This document shows, one piece after another, positions 10,869-24,411 of a stretch of DNA of 64,000 nucleotides (position 1 is its first letter; every line of letters starts with the position of its first letter). Made by a program: the position numbers and the translations under genes. This stretch comes from Prinia subflava (lineage: Eukaryota; Chordata; Aves; Passeriformes; Cisticolidae): assembly GCF_021018805.1 (NCBI RefSeq), contig NC_086259.1:2976001-3040000 (forward strand), read 5' to 3'. The notes below the pieces were generated by a model. It was not told the DNA's origin and searched no databases. It saw nothing but the letters and a program-made list of their open reading frames with translations.

Positions 10869-13448
10869 AAAAAAATATCACTAAGTGCCAGTGTGCCAAT
10901 GCACAGCCTATACATCCTAAGGCATGAAAAATACTTGGGTTTTAATCCTGTTAATACACATAATTCATTAATGGGGCTAGATGAACTTGCCTTGCACTAA
11001 AGTTCTCATACCAGAACAGAACAGAAAACTAGAATTATAGTAAATGCTCATCTAATAGCTGAAGTCAAGAAAGCTGCCAGCTGAGACACTGCCAAGTCAG
11101 CCAGCTGGGACAAGGATAAGCATATCCAGGGGCTAAGGCTTGGACCAGAACTTAAAAATGTGTTTCCATGCTGAGCTCTGCTGGGAGATGCCAAACGAGT
11201 CTGTTTGACCACCTTATGTTTTTCCTTTCATTATTTTTTGTCTCTGTGGAGACAGAGAAACTCCAGCTCTCCCTACAGTACCTGTAACAGCAAATGACCA
11301 TCCTCAGCTGGATCTGCTGTTCCTCTGTGCAACATTTAAGTGTATGCCCAAACCCACCCAAGGCCTCCTTCCTGCTCAGGTGCTTCCATAGCTGTGCTCC
11401 TTTGCAGTGTGAGAGTCCAGTCCCAGTTTTCTGTGGAGCTATTCAGATTGCTTTTGTTATGAGTGGGGGTTAGTTATTGTTAGTCATTAAGAGGTGAAAT
11501 AAAAGCAGAATACAACTCAGGAAATTACTAATTAAAGGAGCAGTACACTTACTTGTAAAGATTCTCAGCACAGGCTAGTGAATATAAGAAGAACAAAATT
11601 AAACTGCTGGTAAATGATGGGAATGGGAACATGAGTGTGGGTAGTCTCTAAACTGCAGTTCACCTCGGTGTGGTAATTGCTGCAGGTACTGGGAGCAGCT
11701 GGAGTAAATAGGTGAAATTTTTTATTATCTCCCAAAAGCTGAGAGTATTTGTAAATGAGTTTGGCAAGATTCTGTAGAAAACTCACTCAAGAGAAACATG
11801 ATAAACTGTATTATAAAAGTAGTAGCACAAGGACTTTTTTTTTTCCTGTGTGTGAGCTTCGTACATCATGGTCTTATTTTGGCTAGCTGTGATCAAAAAG
11901 ATGCTTATCTGAACTTGGTAGAGATGATTTGTAGCAGTTTGAAGAGCTTTTATTGCATTGATTTTTTTGGTGGGAAAGTAAACAAAATTGTTTGGGAAAC
12001 TTCAGTTTATTTCCTTATTGTGTGCATTATAATAACGCCTTTGCAGTTGCAATTACTAAAAATTCAAAAAGAGAAATCAAAAATCTGCATTTTTCCCTGA
12101 GAGTAACCACAATTGTTGAATGTTATCCCTGAGCCACTCCTCTCCCATTTTTCCTAATGAAGAGCAATAGAAGTAATTCCATTCACTTGCCTGGAAAAGC
12201 CTGGAGCAGCCGTGTTTTCCCAAAGGCAGGCTGGGGCTGTGCTGGGGGCTGGTGAGCTCACCTGGTGCACAACAACCTGCAAGTGAAATGGATTCATCTA
12301 TTTTCGTTATCCAAGCTAGCAGGGAATTAAAAGTAAGACTAGAGAGTGAAAAATATATTGGATTCCTTTCAGCTTAGATTATCAAAGGACCTGCTGTTAA
12401 TGTAAGGAAAGACTTTGGTTTCAATTTTGGAAAGTGCTCTAGCTCCTTTTCCATATCACCTTTTCAGTAGAATTTAAAGTTTTAAAGGCTGGATTTTTAA
12501 GATGAACTAGATCTTTTTGGACAGAGTAGGAATCAGTCTATAATATTTTGGGGATACGGGCTTAAATTTCCAAGATACATAAGTGGTTTCTGAAAGATCA
12601 TCCCTCTTACCTTCTTGGCTATTCTTATTTTAAAACCTTATTAATAATGTAAGATGGGCATGAAGAGATGCTCCTGTTGAAAAGGAGCAGCAGAAGTTTG
12701 TGCAATGTGTGTGCCATCTTCGTCCCTAGAAACCAGTAAAGAAACTGGAGAGCAGCACTGGTTTGGCACACAGGGTACCAGTGTGGGGCAGTGAGTGTGG
12801 GGTGGCTCAGAGGCAAGGGCAGCAAGAACCTCCAGAAGGACTGGTCCTGCCTCTGCTCCTGAGCAGGGCTGTGGGACGAGGAGAAAGCTGCATGAAGTGC
12901 TCTCTCTTGAAGTTCATGGAGGTAATCAGCATCAGAGCACAAAATACTTGAATAAAAGTATTTTTTTCATTGTTTGTTCTATTCCAAAGCTGCAGTGCTA
13001 CAAAATACAAACCTGGAACTTCAGAGGGCAATAAGTGGAATCTGGAAATATTAGTGATAAAGAAGAAATGACAACTTTTCTACGATCATTTGAGCTCCTC
13101 ACGAGTAGCTGTTTTGGGTTATTTGGGTTTAGAGTCTTTTTCTGTTCTATATTTTATGGGGTTTTGGATTAATATTTGAGATGGATATTGGCAAACACAT
13201 TAGAAATGAAAGGAAAAAGAAAGTTAAATGCTAGCATGATCTCTGCACTTTCATTGAACAGGATCAGGAACTGCTGTGAAACATATTGCTTTGATTCCTT
13301 TCTTAATATGAATAATACTGATGTCCTGTTTTTGGCTCATGAAAACTGGGTATTTATCCCCAACGATCATGGAACTTGGGTATCTGCCCAATTAAAAGTT
13401 ATTTCCATTTGACTACTCTATTTTAAATAAAGGTGGCATAAAACCAAA

Positions 13449-13945
13449 TGTACTAGTTTGAAAACAAACCAGCAGGAGGTTCTGAGTCAGAACTACAATT
13501 TAATAAGAAAATGAAAATAAAAGCAGAAAACACTGGCTTAAACTGACAGAGTCAGGACACAACCTGTCCTGTTGGTCAGGGTGGTGGTAGCAGTCTGATT
13601 AACTGCTGGCTGCAGTCCTGTTGAAGGGGTAGATGTGGTTCTGTTGAAGTGGTGATCCTGTAGAAGGGTTTGATGTTCCTCTGAAGGCCCAGTGGTGGTT
13701 ATGTAGCTCTTGTCCTTTGGGAATCCACCACATGAGGCCCTTGTGGTGTTCCAAAGCTCAGGAATGCGTGGTTCCTCCCCTGGGTGCAGCATGTCACAGT
13801 GGGATGATGGCATTTGTGACTCCTGCAGTGAGACTTGATGGCCCCTGAGCAAAAACAGGCCCTGCAGTTACCAGGTGAGTAATGGAAGAGATAAGGAACA
13901 CTGCCCCTCCTGCTTTAAACAGCTTATGATGATAGAATCCATCTT
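13449..13945 (+). mobile_element. Solo LTR fragment of a songbird endogenous retrovirus
   Basis: It begins TGTACTAGTTTGAAAACAAA and runs through ACTGGCTTAAACTGACAGAG, GTTGGTCAGGGTGGTGGTAG and CCTCTGAAGGCCCAGTGGTG. I recall this sequence as a common LTR of bird genomes. The similarity fades near 13945 and I do not see the usual CA-ended terminus, so it is probably 3'-truncated. Family assignment (ERVL- or ERVK-like) needs a repeat library. Confidence 0.6.
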
Positions 13946-14599
13946 ACAGAGTAACCTAAGACACCGAAGAATGATTTAATGTCATGGGGAGACGCAGAAA
14001 ATATTGTTTAAAAGCTTCCTAGCCAACTTTCTAGCAAAGCTGTGGTGTTTTCTCCTGTCTATAGTGATTTTCTGATTAGTTCTGTGCCAATCTTCTTTGC
14101 CTCACTTGTTCTTGTATACTCTTACTCCGGTACCTGTTTTAAGTAATTTTAATTTATTATGATAAGCCATATACAGTTTGCAATTCAGCAAAGTCCTTGT
14201 CACTTTGCTGTAAACTATTTCATGATGTGGCCTAACCAATTCTGACAGCAGAGAGTACAGCCACAGTGTTGAGTTTTAAAGTTATTTACAGTGCTTGAAG
14301 GTCTGTCTGAGTACAGTAGCCACTTAATCCAGCCTAAATCTAGGGAGCTGTCTTCTGGTCCTGCCACTCTGTCTAATAGCTGTTAGTAATAGCTGTTCTA
14401 CTCACCCTGTCTGCTGACTGAAAATCTATCTAGAGCTCTTGCATCTTATGAGGTAGATCAAAATTGACATTTTTTAATTGATGGGACTGGTTTCTGCTGA
14501 ATAACTGAGGACAAATAAAAGTAACTGAACTCAAAAATGAAGCAAGAAAGTCATCTCACATCTGTAGATAAATAATAGTCCTTCTAAAAATGCAGATTT

Positions 14600-14642
14600 T
14601 ATACATACATATATTTATATGCATGTATATATGTGTATAGGT
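14600..14642. repeat. TA/TG-rich alternating run
   Basis: Imperfect alternating purine-pyrimidine sequence (TATACATACATATAT... through ATGTGTATAG), about 40 bases. It is a decayed microsatellite. Confidence 0.7.
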
Positions 14643-17600
14643 ATAAACATAATTTTATTATTAACTTTATTAAATGAAGCCACGATGCAGACAGATCTCC
14701 TTTAGCAGTTCCATTTCTTCTTCAGTGAGTATTAAAAGTGAAAAACTGCACATTTGTGCCATGAGGAAATGAGTGAATATTGTTGGTTTTTACTGTGTCC
14801 TAAATATTTTACTATCCATATGTGTATTCAATATAGGAATTCTAAAACAGGATTTAAATTTTCGCAGATCATCTGGTTCTGATTTAGTGGGGCAGGAGGA
14901 GAGGGAGCAGCCAGTAGGTGCAGACTGGGACTGTGGTTGATTTCAGGCAGAATTCATGACGAAAAAAGCTTATTTGGCAATTACAACAGTGCTATATGAA
15001 GTTCCAGTAGTGGAGGACAAGTATTTAATTAATTTGAATTAATGTGGTGTTATGATGGGCATCTTATTAAAGAAACCAGGATTTAATTTTTTATTTAGTT
15101 TACATTTAGTTGATAAAGTTAATTCCATGGCTTATATTTAATATATTTAGCCTTCAGCAGTGCATTTGACTTATTATCATACAACATGAGGATTAGCCAT
15201 ATAACCATATTAATAAGGTACACATTCAGTGGATTTAAGCCTGGCTAACTGACAGGAGTGGTTGTCAGGAATGAGTCATCTTCTAACACTTGTTCTTTTT
15301 TCACAAGTGGAGTTGCAACAGAGATGATGTTAAATCTGGTGGTATTGACATCTCAGAAGAAATTTCTAGATCTCAATAAATCATGTGAGTGTAGACCTTT
15401 GCAAGTCAGTAGTGGTTCAAGTGATGGGAATGGAGCAGGAAGATCTGTATCATTTGATCAGTTGAACCTATCAATACAACATTTTTAAAATATAAACAAG
15501 AAAGAGGTCATAAGTTTAAGAAGAAAGAATTTAGATGAAAGCTAGAGAATACTGCACTTGTGATCTGGAAATAATTTAGATGTGAGAGTTTGCAAACAAC
15601 TGAACATGTCCTCTGTGTAGTAAGCTCTCAGAAACAGCTAATGAGACATTTGTATGTACATCAGAACAAAGGCTTAATTACCTCAGGGGGAACGACTCTA
15701 GTCCAAAGTCATGTTTTTTAGATGTCTCACTGTATTAGTTCTGTGCCTGATGTCTGTGTGGAAAGTCACAGTTAATGTCTTCTAATGTCAGCTCCATTTT
15801 GAAAGTGATGGGAAGGAGCACTTCTTTCTTGAGAAATTTGGGGGCCTACACACAGCATTATCCAAGAATAGCCATTTTGGTAAATACAGACAATTCTCTA
15901 GGGAATATTCAGGTTGTGTTGGGGGCTACTTGGGTGCTTCGACAGAAGGCCCCGCATGTTTTGTAGCTGTATGGTGAAGCCAGATGACATTGAATGGAAA
16001 CTGAAGGGCACAGATAAGATATAAATGATAAACAAAAGAAATGGTGAATTCTGCCTGTTTACAGAATCAGCACTTCTTAAATGGAGAACCAGCTTGTTTT
16101 GGCAAAGACTTTTTAAAGTCTTTTAATGACTTTGGTGTAAAAACGTGTCTGAGCAAACCAAAGGGCAGTTCCTAACCACACTCAGTTCAGAGAAGTCAGC
16201 AGTCCTCACTGCTTCCTGATGTTCCATGGCCTTCAACAATCCTGGTCTTTTACCATCCCTCCTGCTCTTGGTCCTCTGCCTGGTGTTCAGGGCATGAGCC
16301 AGACCTTTTTGCCTTGTGTTTGTGGGGACCTGTCCAATCTGATGGTAAGAGTGACTGGTCCATAGCCTGTTAGTGGGGCTTCAGCGCTGATCTCATCTGT
16401 TGCCACTGTGGGAGGAATGGCAGATAAAGCCCATGTTTCTGTTTATATCTACTCAGTACTGAGCACAATGAAAGATGTTTACCTCTTCTGCATATAGGCA
16501 CCTCAGAGGTGCTGAAAGGTAGAGTGTACTAGTGAAAAGATAATTGCCAGCTGAATCAAGTTTTAGACTTCATATTCCTGGCAGAATTGTGGGTATCCTG
16601 CATGACCTGTTGGAGCCACTCACATTCCTGTTGCACACATGGCAAGCAATAAGAGTTGAGAATTTCTGTAGATCAGTCCACTGTTCCTTGATGTGGCATT
16701 AGACTCTGGGACATGCTTTAAGGCAGTGTGACTATGCAGATCTTTTTCAGCAGTCTTTGGGGATGTGATTTCCTCTCCAGCAACGTCAGCAGGAAGCACA
16801 GGAGAGTTTGTGGGGTTAAGTCTGGGAGATGCATTCCTACGAGTGCTGCCTCTGCATGTTGCCCTGTTTTTCTGTGTGCCTTCATCTTCCTGTAGGGAGA
16901 TGGAACTGGGGTTGGTGGGTATCAGACCTTCTGTGCAGAGAGAACAGATCATGTCATTTTGGTGCAAGAGCTGGACTGTGCCTCCCCACAGATGGGCTCT
17001 TCTATGCAATTTCACATCTTGACATAAACAGTTTCAATCTTTAAGTAGACATGAGGCATCAGGACAAAAGTTCTTTCATTCTTTTAGCACTTCTAGACAT
17101 TATGCTGTTAGCTAAGGACTGGAATTCTTGTTTTATTTCCTGCTAGTGAAGGCTCTGCCATGCATGGAGTAACTGAAACACCCTCAGAATTTTAGGCATG
17201 CAGTGAAATGTTAGGCTCATTTATAGTTAATGCTATCTTTCCAATCCTTACAGCTTTAATTCTTTCTAATGAGATCAGTAGATCTGCAGAAACTGATGGA
17301 CACAGAGTCTGGCAGTTTTCTGTGTGCCACTTAAAAGCAGGCAAATGGATTTGTCAAGCCTTGCATGACAGCTTGAATTGTTGAAAGTTCTGTTGAGGGT
17401 GTACTTTCCCTTCACTTTCACCCAGATGATGATTTGTACTCTGCAACATGGATTAAAGGAATCACGATCAGTATTATGGATTTCTTCTTGAGACTGCAAG
17501 AGCTTAAGAGCTGCTGGAATCATCTCTCCTGAATGCATTTCGTTTTGCTCCCCAGGTCTTGCAGTGGTATTTGTCTTCCAAGTTGCATATTGTCTCCTTA

Positions 17601-20600
17601 GGAGTTGAAATCAGTTAATGTATCTTTAAAGCTTTATTCTCAAGAGTTCAGCTTTGCAAAACTCTCCCTGCATGAGCAGAAAACCATGCACGTGGGAGTT
17701 TCCTGGATAGCACGGAATGGGTGTCTCTTGATAACACTTTCTGGTTCTGTTGGATTGGATTGACTTGAATTTAGCTTCCTGGTGTGTCAGGACAGAAGAT
17801 TGTTGGAGACTCAACAGATTAGTCTGGACACTTTTTGCCATATAATGTTAAAGTGTTGATACATGTTTGCTTTACTCAGAGTCTTTTGCAAAGACTTATA
17901 AGTCCTCTCTAGATTTTTACAACAGATATTTCATAGCCCCAAGAGTAGATCCTTGGAGTCATCTGTCTCAGGCTTGGCTCTCAAAAGAGTAATTCCACTG
18001 GATTGAAGAGGCAAGTGTTTGAAATTCAGGAGACTATAAAATTGATTCTTCCATAAAGAAGTAATTTGTGGTAAATGGTGTAGTCCTCTGGACAGCCATT
18101 CACTCATTTTATGTGACTGGGACCCTTGAAACATGGTCAGAAAGATTAGAGAAGGACATCTCTGATCTGTTATTTATCAAGACAAGAGAACTTTCTTTTT
18201 GACGATACAGCATCTGGAAGCAGACCCAGCCAAACACACCATCCTACTCAAGACTTCTGGGACCAGGGTAAATGCAGCTTTAAGAAAAGTTTGGTTAATG
18301 CTATGGAGTCTGCTAAAAGATTCTGAAATACTTAACCAGCTTTTCTATATTTGGTTGCATATTCTCTGTTGGGGAAGCAGCAGTGTACTGTGTTACTCCA
18401 GAAAGCATGTGGGAGATCCAGGCAGGGTTGCAGGATTCTGAATTCTGGCAAGGAAAATTGTCTGCCATGAGCCTCCTCCGAGAAAGTGTCCTCCCAAGAG
18501 ATGTTAGTCACCTCTCAGGTGACAGCTGGCATTTACAGGCTGTGTCCTTGCTCTGGCAGTCTCTGTAGGCTGAGAAGGAAATCAGAACACTTACTGGCCA
18601 AAGTGCCAGCATCTTCAAACAAAAGCAGTTGCTGTAGTTAGCATTTAAATGAAGCAGTGCATTAAATTGGAAGTAAGACAAGCTGTCAATATATACCTAA
18701 TTAGCTTCTATCACAATGCTGTTTCTGGTATTGGCCTTATTACTGTCCTTCCCCAGTGCTTCTAACAGCTAAAATATTTTGTCTTGAATATTTCATTTTG
18801 TTTAATATTGCTGTGTGCGCCGTCCTTAATCTTATTTGTCCTTTGTCTGATAGCACCAGGGCATCATGAGAGACAGGAAAACCAGCAGTGTGGTTGGGAG
18901 GACAGGTGTATGAGGTGAGGCAGTCTTGGTTGTCTGCTTGTCACTTCTGCTGGCACTACGAGGCTCCTGGGGGAGCAACCCTTCATAAGTTGTGAGGTGT
19001 GTTTTCTCTTCCAGGTAGATTTACTGCAATCTTTTAAAAAGTAATGAGTGTTCTCGATAAACCTTGATAAAGCTCGTTGCTACATCACCATTTGTTCTTG
19101 TTAGATAGGAGTACTTAGATATTCCAAATGACCTTTCCAGACATGTTCTTTCAAGGAGATACAACTCATATACTCTTCATAATAAGCTGTTGTTCTCATT
19201 ATTTCCTCAGAATATAAATGGACAATGCGCTTTGTAAAATAGGAAAATATATTCTCTGCCCTCGAGAGATTGTGTATAAGCAGAAATAGTCAAAAATGGA
19301 AATGAAAGGATAGAATTTATGTAAATCAAACTAGGCAGCAGCTCAGGTTTTGTTTTGTGATTATTTCACTCTGTTCAGTGACTTCATGATACATGCCTGT
19401 GGTTAAAACATCTTAACTATCACAGTGTTTTAAATACTTTTAGAGAAAACTTGAAATAAACTGCAACACCAGCAATTTCATTAACATATCCAAATACTAG
19501 ACATCAACATGAAAATTCAATTTTAATGTCTGAGTCAGAAGAAATAATATAATATACCTTTTTAAATATAGTAGGTACACAGGATTCTCCTACAGAGTTA
19601 CTGGTTTCTTTATGTCACTTTCAGATCACTGCAAGCAGGGAAGCCATAAAACAGTTTAGAGTGATATACAGCTACCTGGAACATGGAGAGCATAGAAACA
19701 CGTTTAAAAACTGTAATTTATCACATTTTAGTTTGTCTTAGCTAAACAAAATCTATTGCAATAACATGCAATTTTAAAGGTTGAATTGCTATGGGATATT
19801 GAGTGTTCCTGACCAACTTTAGAAAGAGATTTGCACTAAAAACTGACTTAGCCATAGTAAAGAACAGTTAAATTTTTATCACTGTCACATTTCTAGGTCT
19901 GAGCCTCCCATTAATGCAGGTGATGGGGAGCTGGCTGCAGCCATGACGTTATGTTCATCTACCACCCTCCCCTCCCAGGTGGAGGCAAGGGGATACCCTA
20001 CAGAAATGAAGATTGATGGCTTCTCCAGTAACTAAAGCCTTCTTGGCTCTTGTTGTTTCCTAAAATTAGAAAGGAATTAAATAGGAAAATTGGTCAATTG
20101 TCACCTTCTACATTTTCCTAATGAGCAGGCTTTCAGTAGCCTTGTGCTTTGAGTTGAAGAAACTTGAAGACATGCTGGTGCAATAATAAGGATAAAGCAC
20201 TTCTCTTTATTATGGTCAGTTACTGCTAATCTCCTTTTAGAGTTTTAACAGGGATTTATAGGGATTCATTTGTGGTTTAGATTTGGAGATAATTAAGTAC
20301 CTTTCTGCTGCAAAGAAGAAATGGAGAGAGAATTGGTTCAAAGCTAGAAAAAGATTTCAGTACTATCGCATGTATTAAACTTCCTTTTATTTGGTTGTCA
20401 CCCCAATAAGAATGATTAGTGGGTTGTAAAGAAAGAAAATGTATTGCATTACATCTATTAAAGCATGTTTTATATGTAACAGTAATTAAAATATAATTGA
20501 AATTATGAGTTCTTCTAATTATTGGCTTTACATAATGCATAGTTAAAGAGTGAGCATCTATAAATGTGTCTTTTTTTACACATCCAGAAATGGTTTGCTG

Positions 20601-21140
20601 GCAGCATTTTAATTAAAGATGGATTAGCTAAAATGCAGTTTAATCATTCTGTCATCAAAGGATTTAGACCTCATTAATTAGCTGTTGATAAATAGGTTTA
20701 AACTACAAAAAATTTAATTTAAAATATGCCAGTTGTGATCTAGAATTATTAGAGCTGGAAATGGAGCAATGAGTCTCAGAAAAATCTGTGCCATCTCTTT
20801 CCATAATATTAAATTAAATACTAAATCTAGGCCAGTGCAGAACTTTGTTCTGCCTTGTTAGTAATGGATGTGATTCCAAGTGGTCGTTGGAATTGGTGAA
20901 GAATTAAAACAGAGACTCTTCTGAATGATCATTGTGTTGTAGTGTGGCAGTGGGATCTGTTTTCCATTTATGTATTTATTAAAGCTTGAAAACTATTTGA
21001 AAATCCTTCTGCTCTGGAAAGTGGCTGAAAACAAGTCCTGTTCAAGGGTATGTAGCTACTCCTCAGTGTAGAGGAGCAGAGCAGGAGGAGCCCTCTGCGT
21101 TAGGGCAGCCAGCCTGGCAGAGGCAGGAGCAGGGAGGAGC

Positions 21141-21360
21141 GTGGAATGTGGGCACAGCACACGGGATGTGGGCACAGCACATGGGATGTGGGCACAGCAC
21201 ATGGGATGTGGGCACAGCTCACGGAATGTGGGCACAGCACACGGGATGAGGGCACAGCACATGGGATGTGGGCACAGCACACGGGATGAGGGCACAGCAC
21301 ATGGAATGTGGGCAGAACACATGGGATGTGGGCAGAACACATGGGATGTGGGCACAGCAC
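21141..21360. repeat. Minisatellite, exactly 11 copies of a 20-bp unit
   Basis: The unit, close to ACGGGATGTGGGCACAGCAC, repeats every 20 bp without any length change from 21141 to 21360. Variants are scattered: ATGAG for ATGTG in two copies, and CAGAACAC for CACAGCAC in two. The longer open frames over it on both strands are by-products of the array. Confidence 0.95.
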
Positions 21361-21631
21361 AGCCAGGACAAGTTCCCACCTTTGAGCCATGTGCTTCTGG
21401 TGCTGTGCTGAGGCTCCAGCTGGGGAGCAGGAAGGGAATGACCCCTTTCCCTGTTCTGGCACATGGGGGCTGTGGCTCTGTGGGCAGCAGGATGCTCGTT
21501 CACATCAGCTCGGTTGCACTCGGTTGCACTGCCTGTGCTGCTCTAATCACAGCTGCAATTCCAGCCATGGCATCTCTTGTGCCAGGCAGCCTTTGTCTGC
21601 CCATTGCCTCATGGGCTTGGCCTGGCTGGAG

Positions 21632-22194
21632 CCCTGCTGCAGTGCTGAGGGTATCCCTCATTTCTGTTCCCTGCTGCAGTGCTGAGGGTATCCCTCATTT
21701 CTGTTCCCTGCTGCAGTGCTGAGGGTATCCCTCATTTCTGTTCCCTGCTGCAGTGCTGAGGGTATCCCTCATTTCTGTTCCCTGCTGCAGTGCTGAGGGT
21801 ATCCCTCATTTCTGTTCCCTGCTGCAGTGCTGAGGGTATCCCTCATTTCTGTTCCCTGCTGCAGTGCTGAGGGTATCCCTCATTTGTGTTCTGTGCTGTG
21901 AGTATCCCTCAGCTGTGTTCTCTCTGCAGTGCTGAGGGTATCCCTCATTTCTGTTCCCTGCTGCAGTGCTGAGGGTATCCCTCATTTCTGTTCCCTGCTG
22001 CAGTGCTGAGGGTATCCCTCATTTGTGTTCTGTGCTGTGAGTATCCCTCAGCTGTGTTCTCTCTGCAGTGCTGTGGGTATCCCTCATTTGTGTTCTCTGC
22101 TGTGGGTATCCCTCAGCTGTGTTCTCTCTGCAGTGCTGTGGGTATCCCTCATTTGTGTTCTCTGCTGTGGGTATCCCTCATTTGTGTTCTCTGT
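21632..22194. repeat. Minisatellite, 37-bp unit with shorter variants, about 16 copies
   Basis: A 37-bp unit with the core CTGAGGGTATCCCTCATTTC followed by TGTTCCCTGCTGCAG is repeated seven times in a row from 21632. The array then turns mosaic. A 29-to-34-bp variant with GTGCTGTGAGTATCCCTCAG appears, the long units return, and the end (22040-22194) is mostly short units. The word TATCCCTCA occurs about sixteen times. The pattern suggests unequal exchange making a higher-order structure. Confidence 0.93.
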
Positions 22195-24411
22195 GACTGC
22201 CCTGGGCTGAGCTGGCAGCTCTGCAGGAGCCACGTGTGTGCCAGTACAGCACACACCTCCTGCCTTGGAGCTGCTGCTTACCAAAAACCAGCAGGTGAGG
22301 TACACCTTGACTTACACGTCTGTCAGAGTTGGCATTAAACCTTTTTATTATGAATATCTTCATCAGCTCAGTTCCTATGAAACTCTAACTCTATTTTGAT
22401 AGGATTGATAGTTAAAGATTTCAGTAGTGTAATAGTCATAATATTTTGAATCCACAATCAGCTGGGTTTTATGTAGATGAATCAAACACTTCTGACAAAT
22501 GATAGGTGAATTTTCTGTGTAGAGTTTAAAGAGTTTCAGGAAAACAGTAATTTGACAACCATACCTGAAGACATTTTTAAAGGCTTTTTAGGTGTTAATT
22601 TAAAGCTTGACTTATTGAAAAGTGGTATTTACAGAGCATTCTTGGTAGCTGGCCTATCTCTAGGGTACCCGTTCCGTTGTCTTGCCAATCTTCTGGAAAA
22701 GCAGTAGCTGAGTAGGAGGTTATAGCCTTACATAATCATTGTTTGCATTTGAACATGGATAATGAAATGGCTTAGCTGAACTTCTGTGAAAAAGTGTAAC
22801 TTGATGAATTTTCAGAGTCAAAGAGATGTGGCACCAGTGTAGAATCAGATGAAAGACAAATCAAGTGAGAGTGTCCATATGCACTTCTTTAAAATCACAT
22901 CTTTGAAAGCTCTTGCCCTTTCCTTATACTGGAAAAAAATGGATTAAATTCTAATAGTCCTGTTAGAAAAAACTTACGTCAATCTGTATGGAAGGGAGAA
23001 GGGAGAAGGGGAGATCATTCTACAGGAAATCTTTAACTACTGCAGTATCAGAGTCATGTTCTCTGACTCAAAAATCACTCAAAAATTCTAGATTTGCAAA
23101 TTGATGGGGGAAAATTTTCTTTGTGTGGAATAGATAAAAAGAAGAGCTATAAAATTAAAAGCAAAAAGGAAATGTCTCTGTCTGTGAGGAAAATGCAATT
23201 CCTGATTCTCTAAATTCGCCAACCTGTGTAGCTTAGACAAAAAGATGAATTATCAGCTCGTATCATATAAGCTCTTTGGTTATTCTTTACATAAGACAGG
23301 TAATTTATAATTCCCAATTATGCAATTAAAATGCTAATTACTCCTCACCTAAAAATCTCTGTTCTTGAACTGATATTATCAATTACCTTCAATCATTGCA
23401 AATCCTATATGACATATGTGACGGTGCCAAGTTTTGCATTATTTATGGACTTTCTGTTTCGTGTGTCTCTGGTTTCCAGGTACTGTTAATGGTTTTACCT
23501 TGATGGGCTTTGCTTCCTGAAGGAATGGTATTCCTTCTGATCTGTGTTGTTTTGTTTCTTAAGATGTATCTGCATTTTAGGGTGATCTTACCCTCTGTTC
23601 CTGCCCTGAGCTCTGGCTTGTGATCCATTTCAGTACAGAGAGGTAACACTTAGAAATCCCAATATGAATTATTTATTACAGAGATGAGCTCACTTACTTC
23701 TGTGCTGCTTCTACACAGTTCTTCCTGACTTCATAAATGTTCTGCTGTATTTACATTCGTGTACTGCCAGTTTCACGTGTCATACCTGCTTGCCAAAGTT
23801 ACACTTCTTCTGACCCTGCTGAACTCAAATAACATTTTAAGGTTCTATTATTGTGTAGTGTTTGCTGCACATAAAGAAATATAACTTATTTAATGAAAAC
23901 ACAGCAAAAATGAGAACAGGTGTTAGAATTCAGAAGGATCAACATTTTTAAAAAAATCACATATTATTTCTGCTTGTGCATGATACAAATTAGGACAACT
24001 GTAAATAGAGATACTTCAAAGTATAGCTCCTTTCAGTGTCTCTGGTTGATAGTAAGCTTCAGCAGCTCTCCTCTGTGAGCGTGCAAAATAACCCAGCCAG
24101 GGATTTTAATCTAAAATTTTCATTAGGAGTAGTGTAACCAGTTAGTTTAAGAAGTCAATGCATGGAAGTGGTTTTGTTTCCTGTTGTTCATAGATCTGCA
24201 AGTTCTGTTCTAAACAATTTCCAGACATAAATCATTACGTATATTGTCTTCAAGGTGTTGAATAACTTTGCTCATCTGCTCATTGTGCTATTTTTCTTGT
24301 TTGGCTGCAAGTTAGTAATCTATTGTTTGTTCATTAATACTAAGTTGGATTATTCTTCCTACACTTCTCCACTCTATTTTACCCTTCTGCAATGAAGTAC
24401 TGACTTTTTGT

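Noticed and set aside
21141..21360. Regular short repeats considered as a CRISPR array
   Set aside because: The units are contiguous with no unique spacers, and this is a vertebrate genome.
21056..21722. Cys/His/Pro-rich frames on both strands, up to 193 codons
   Set aside because: They follow the 20-bp minisatellite period and are not protein genes.
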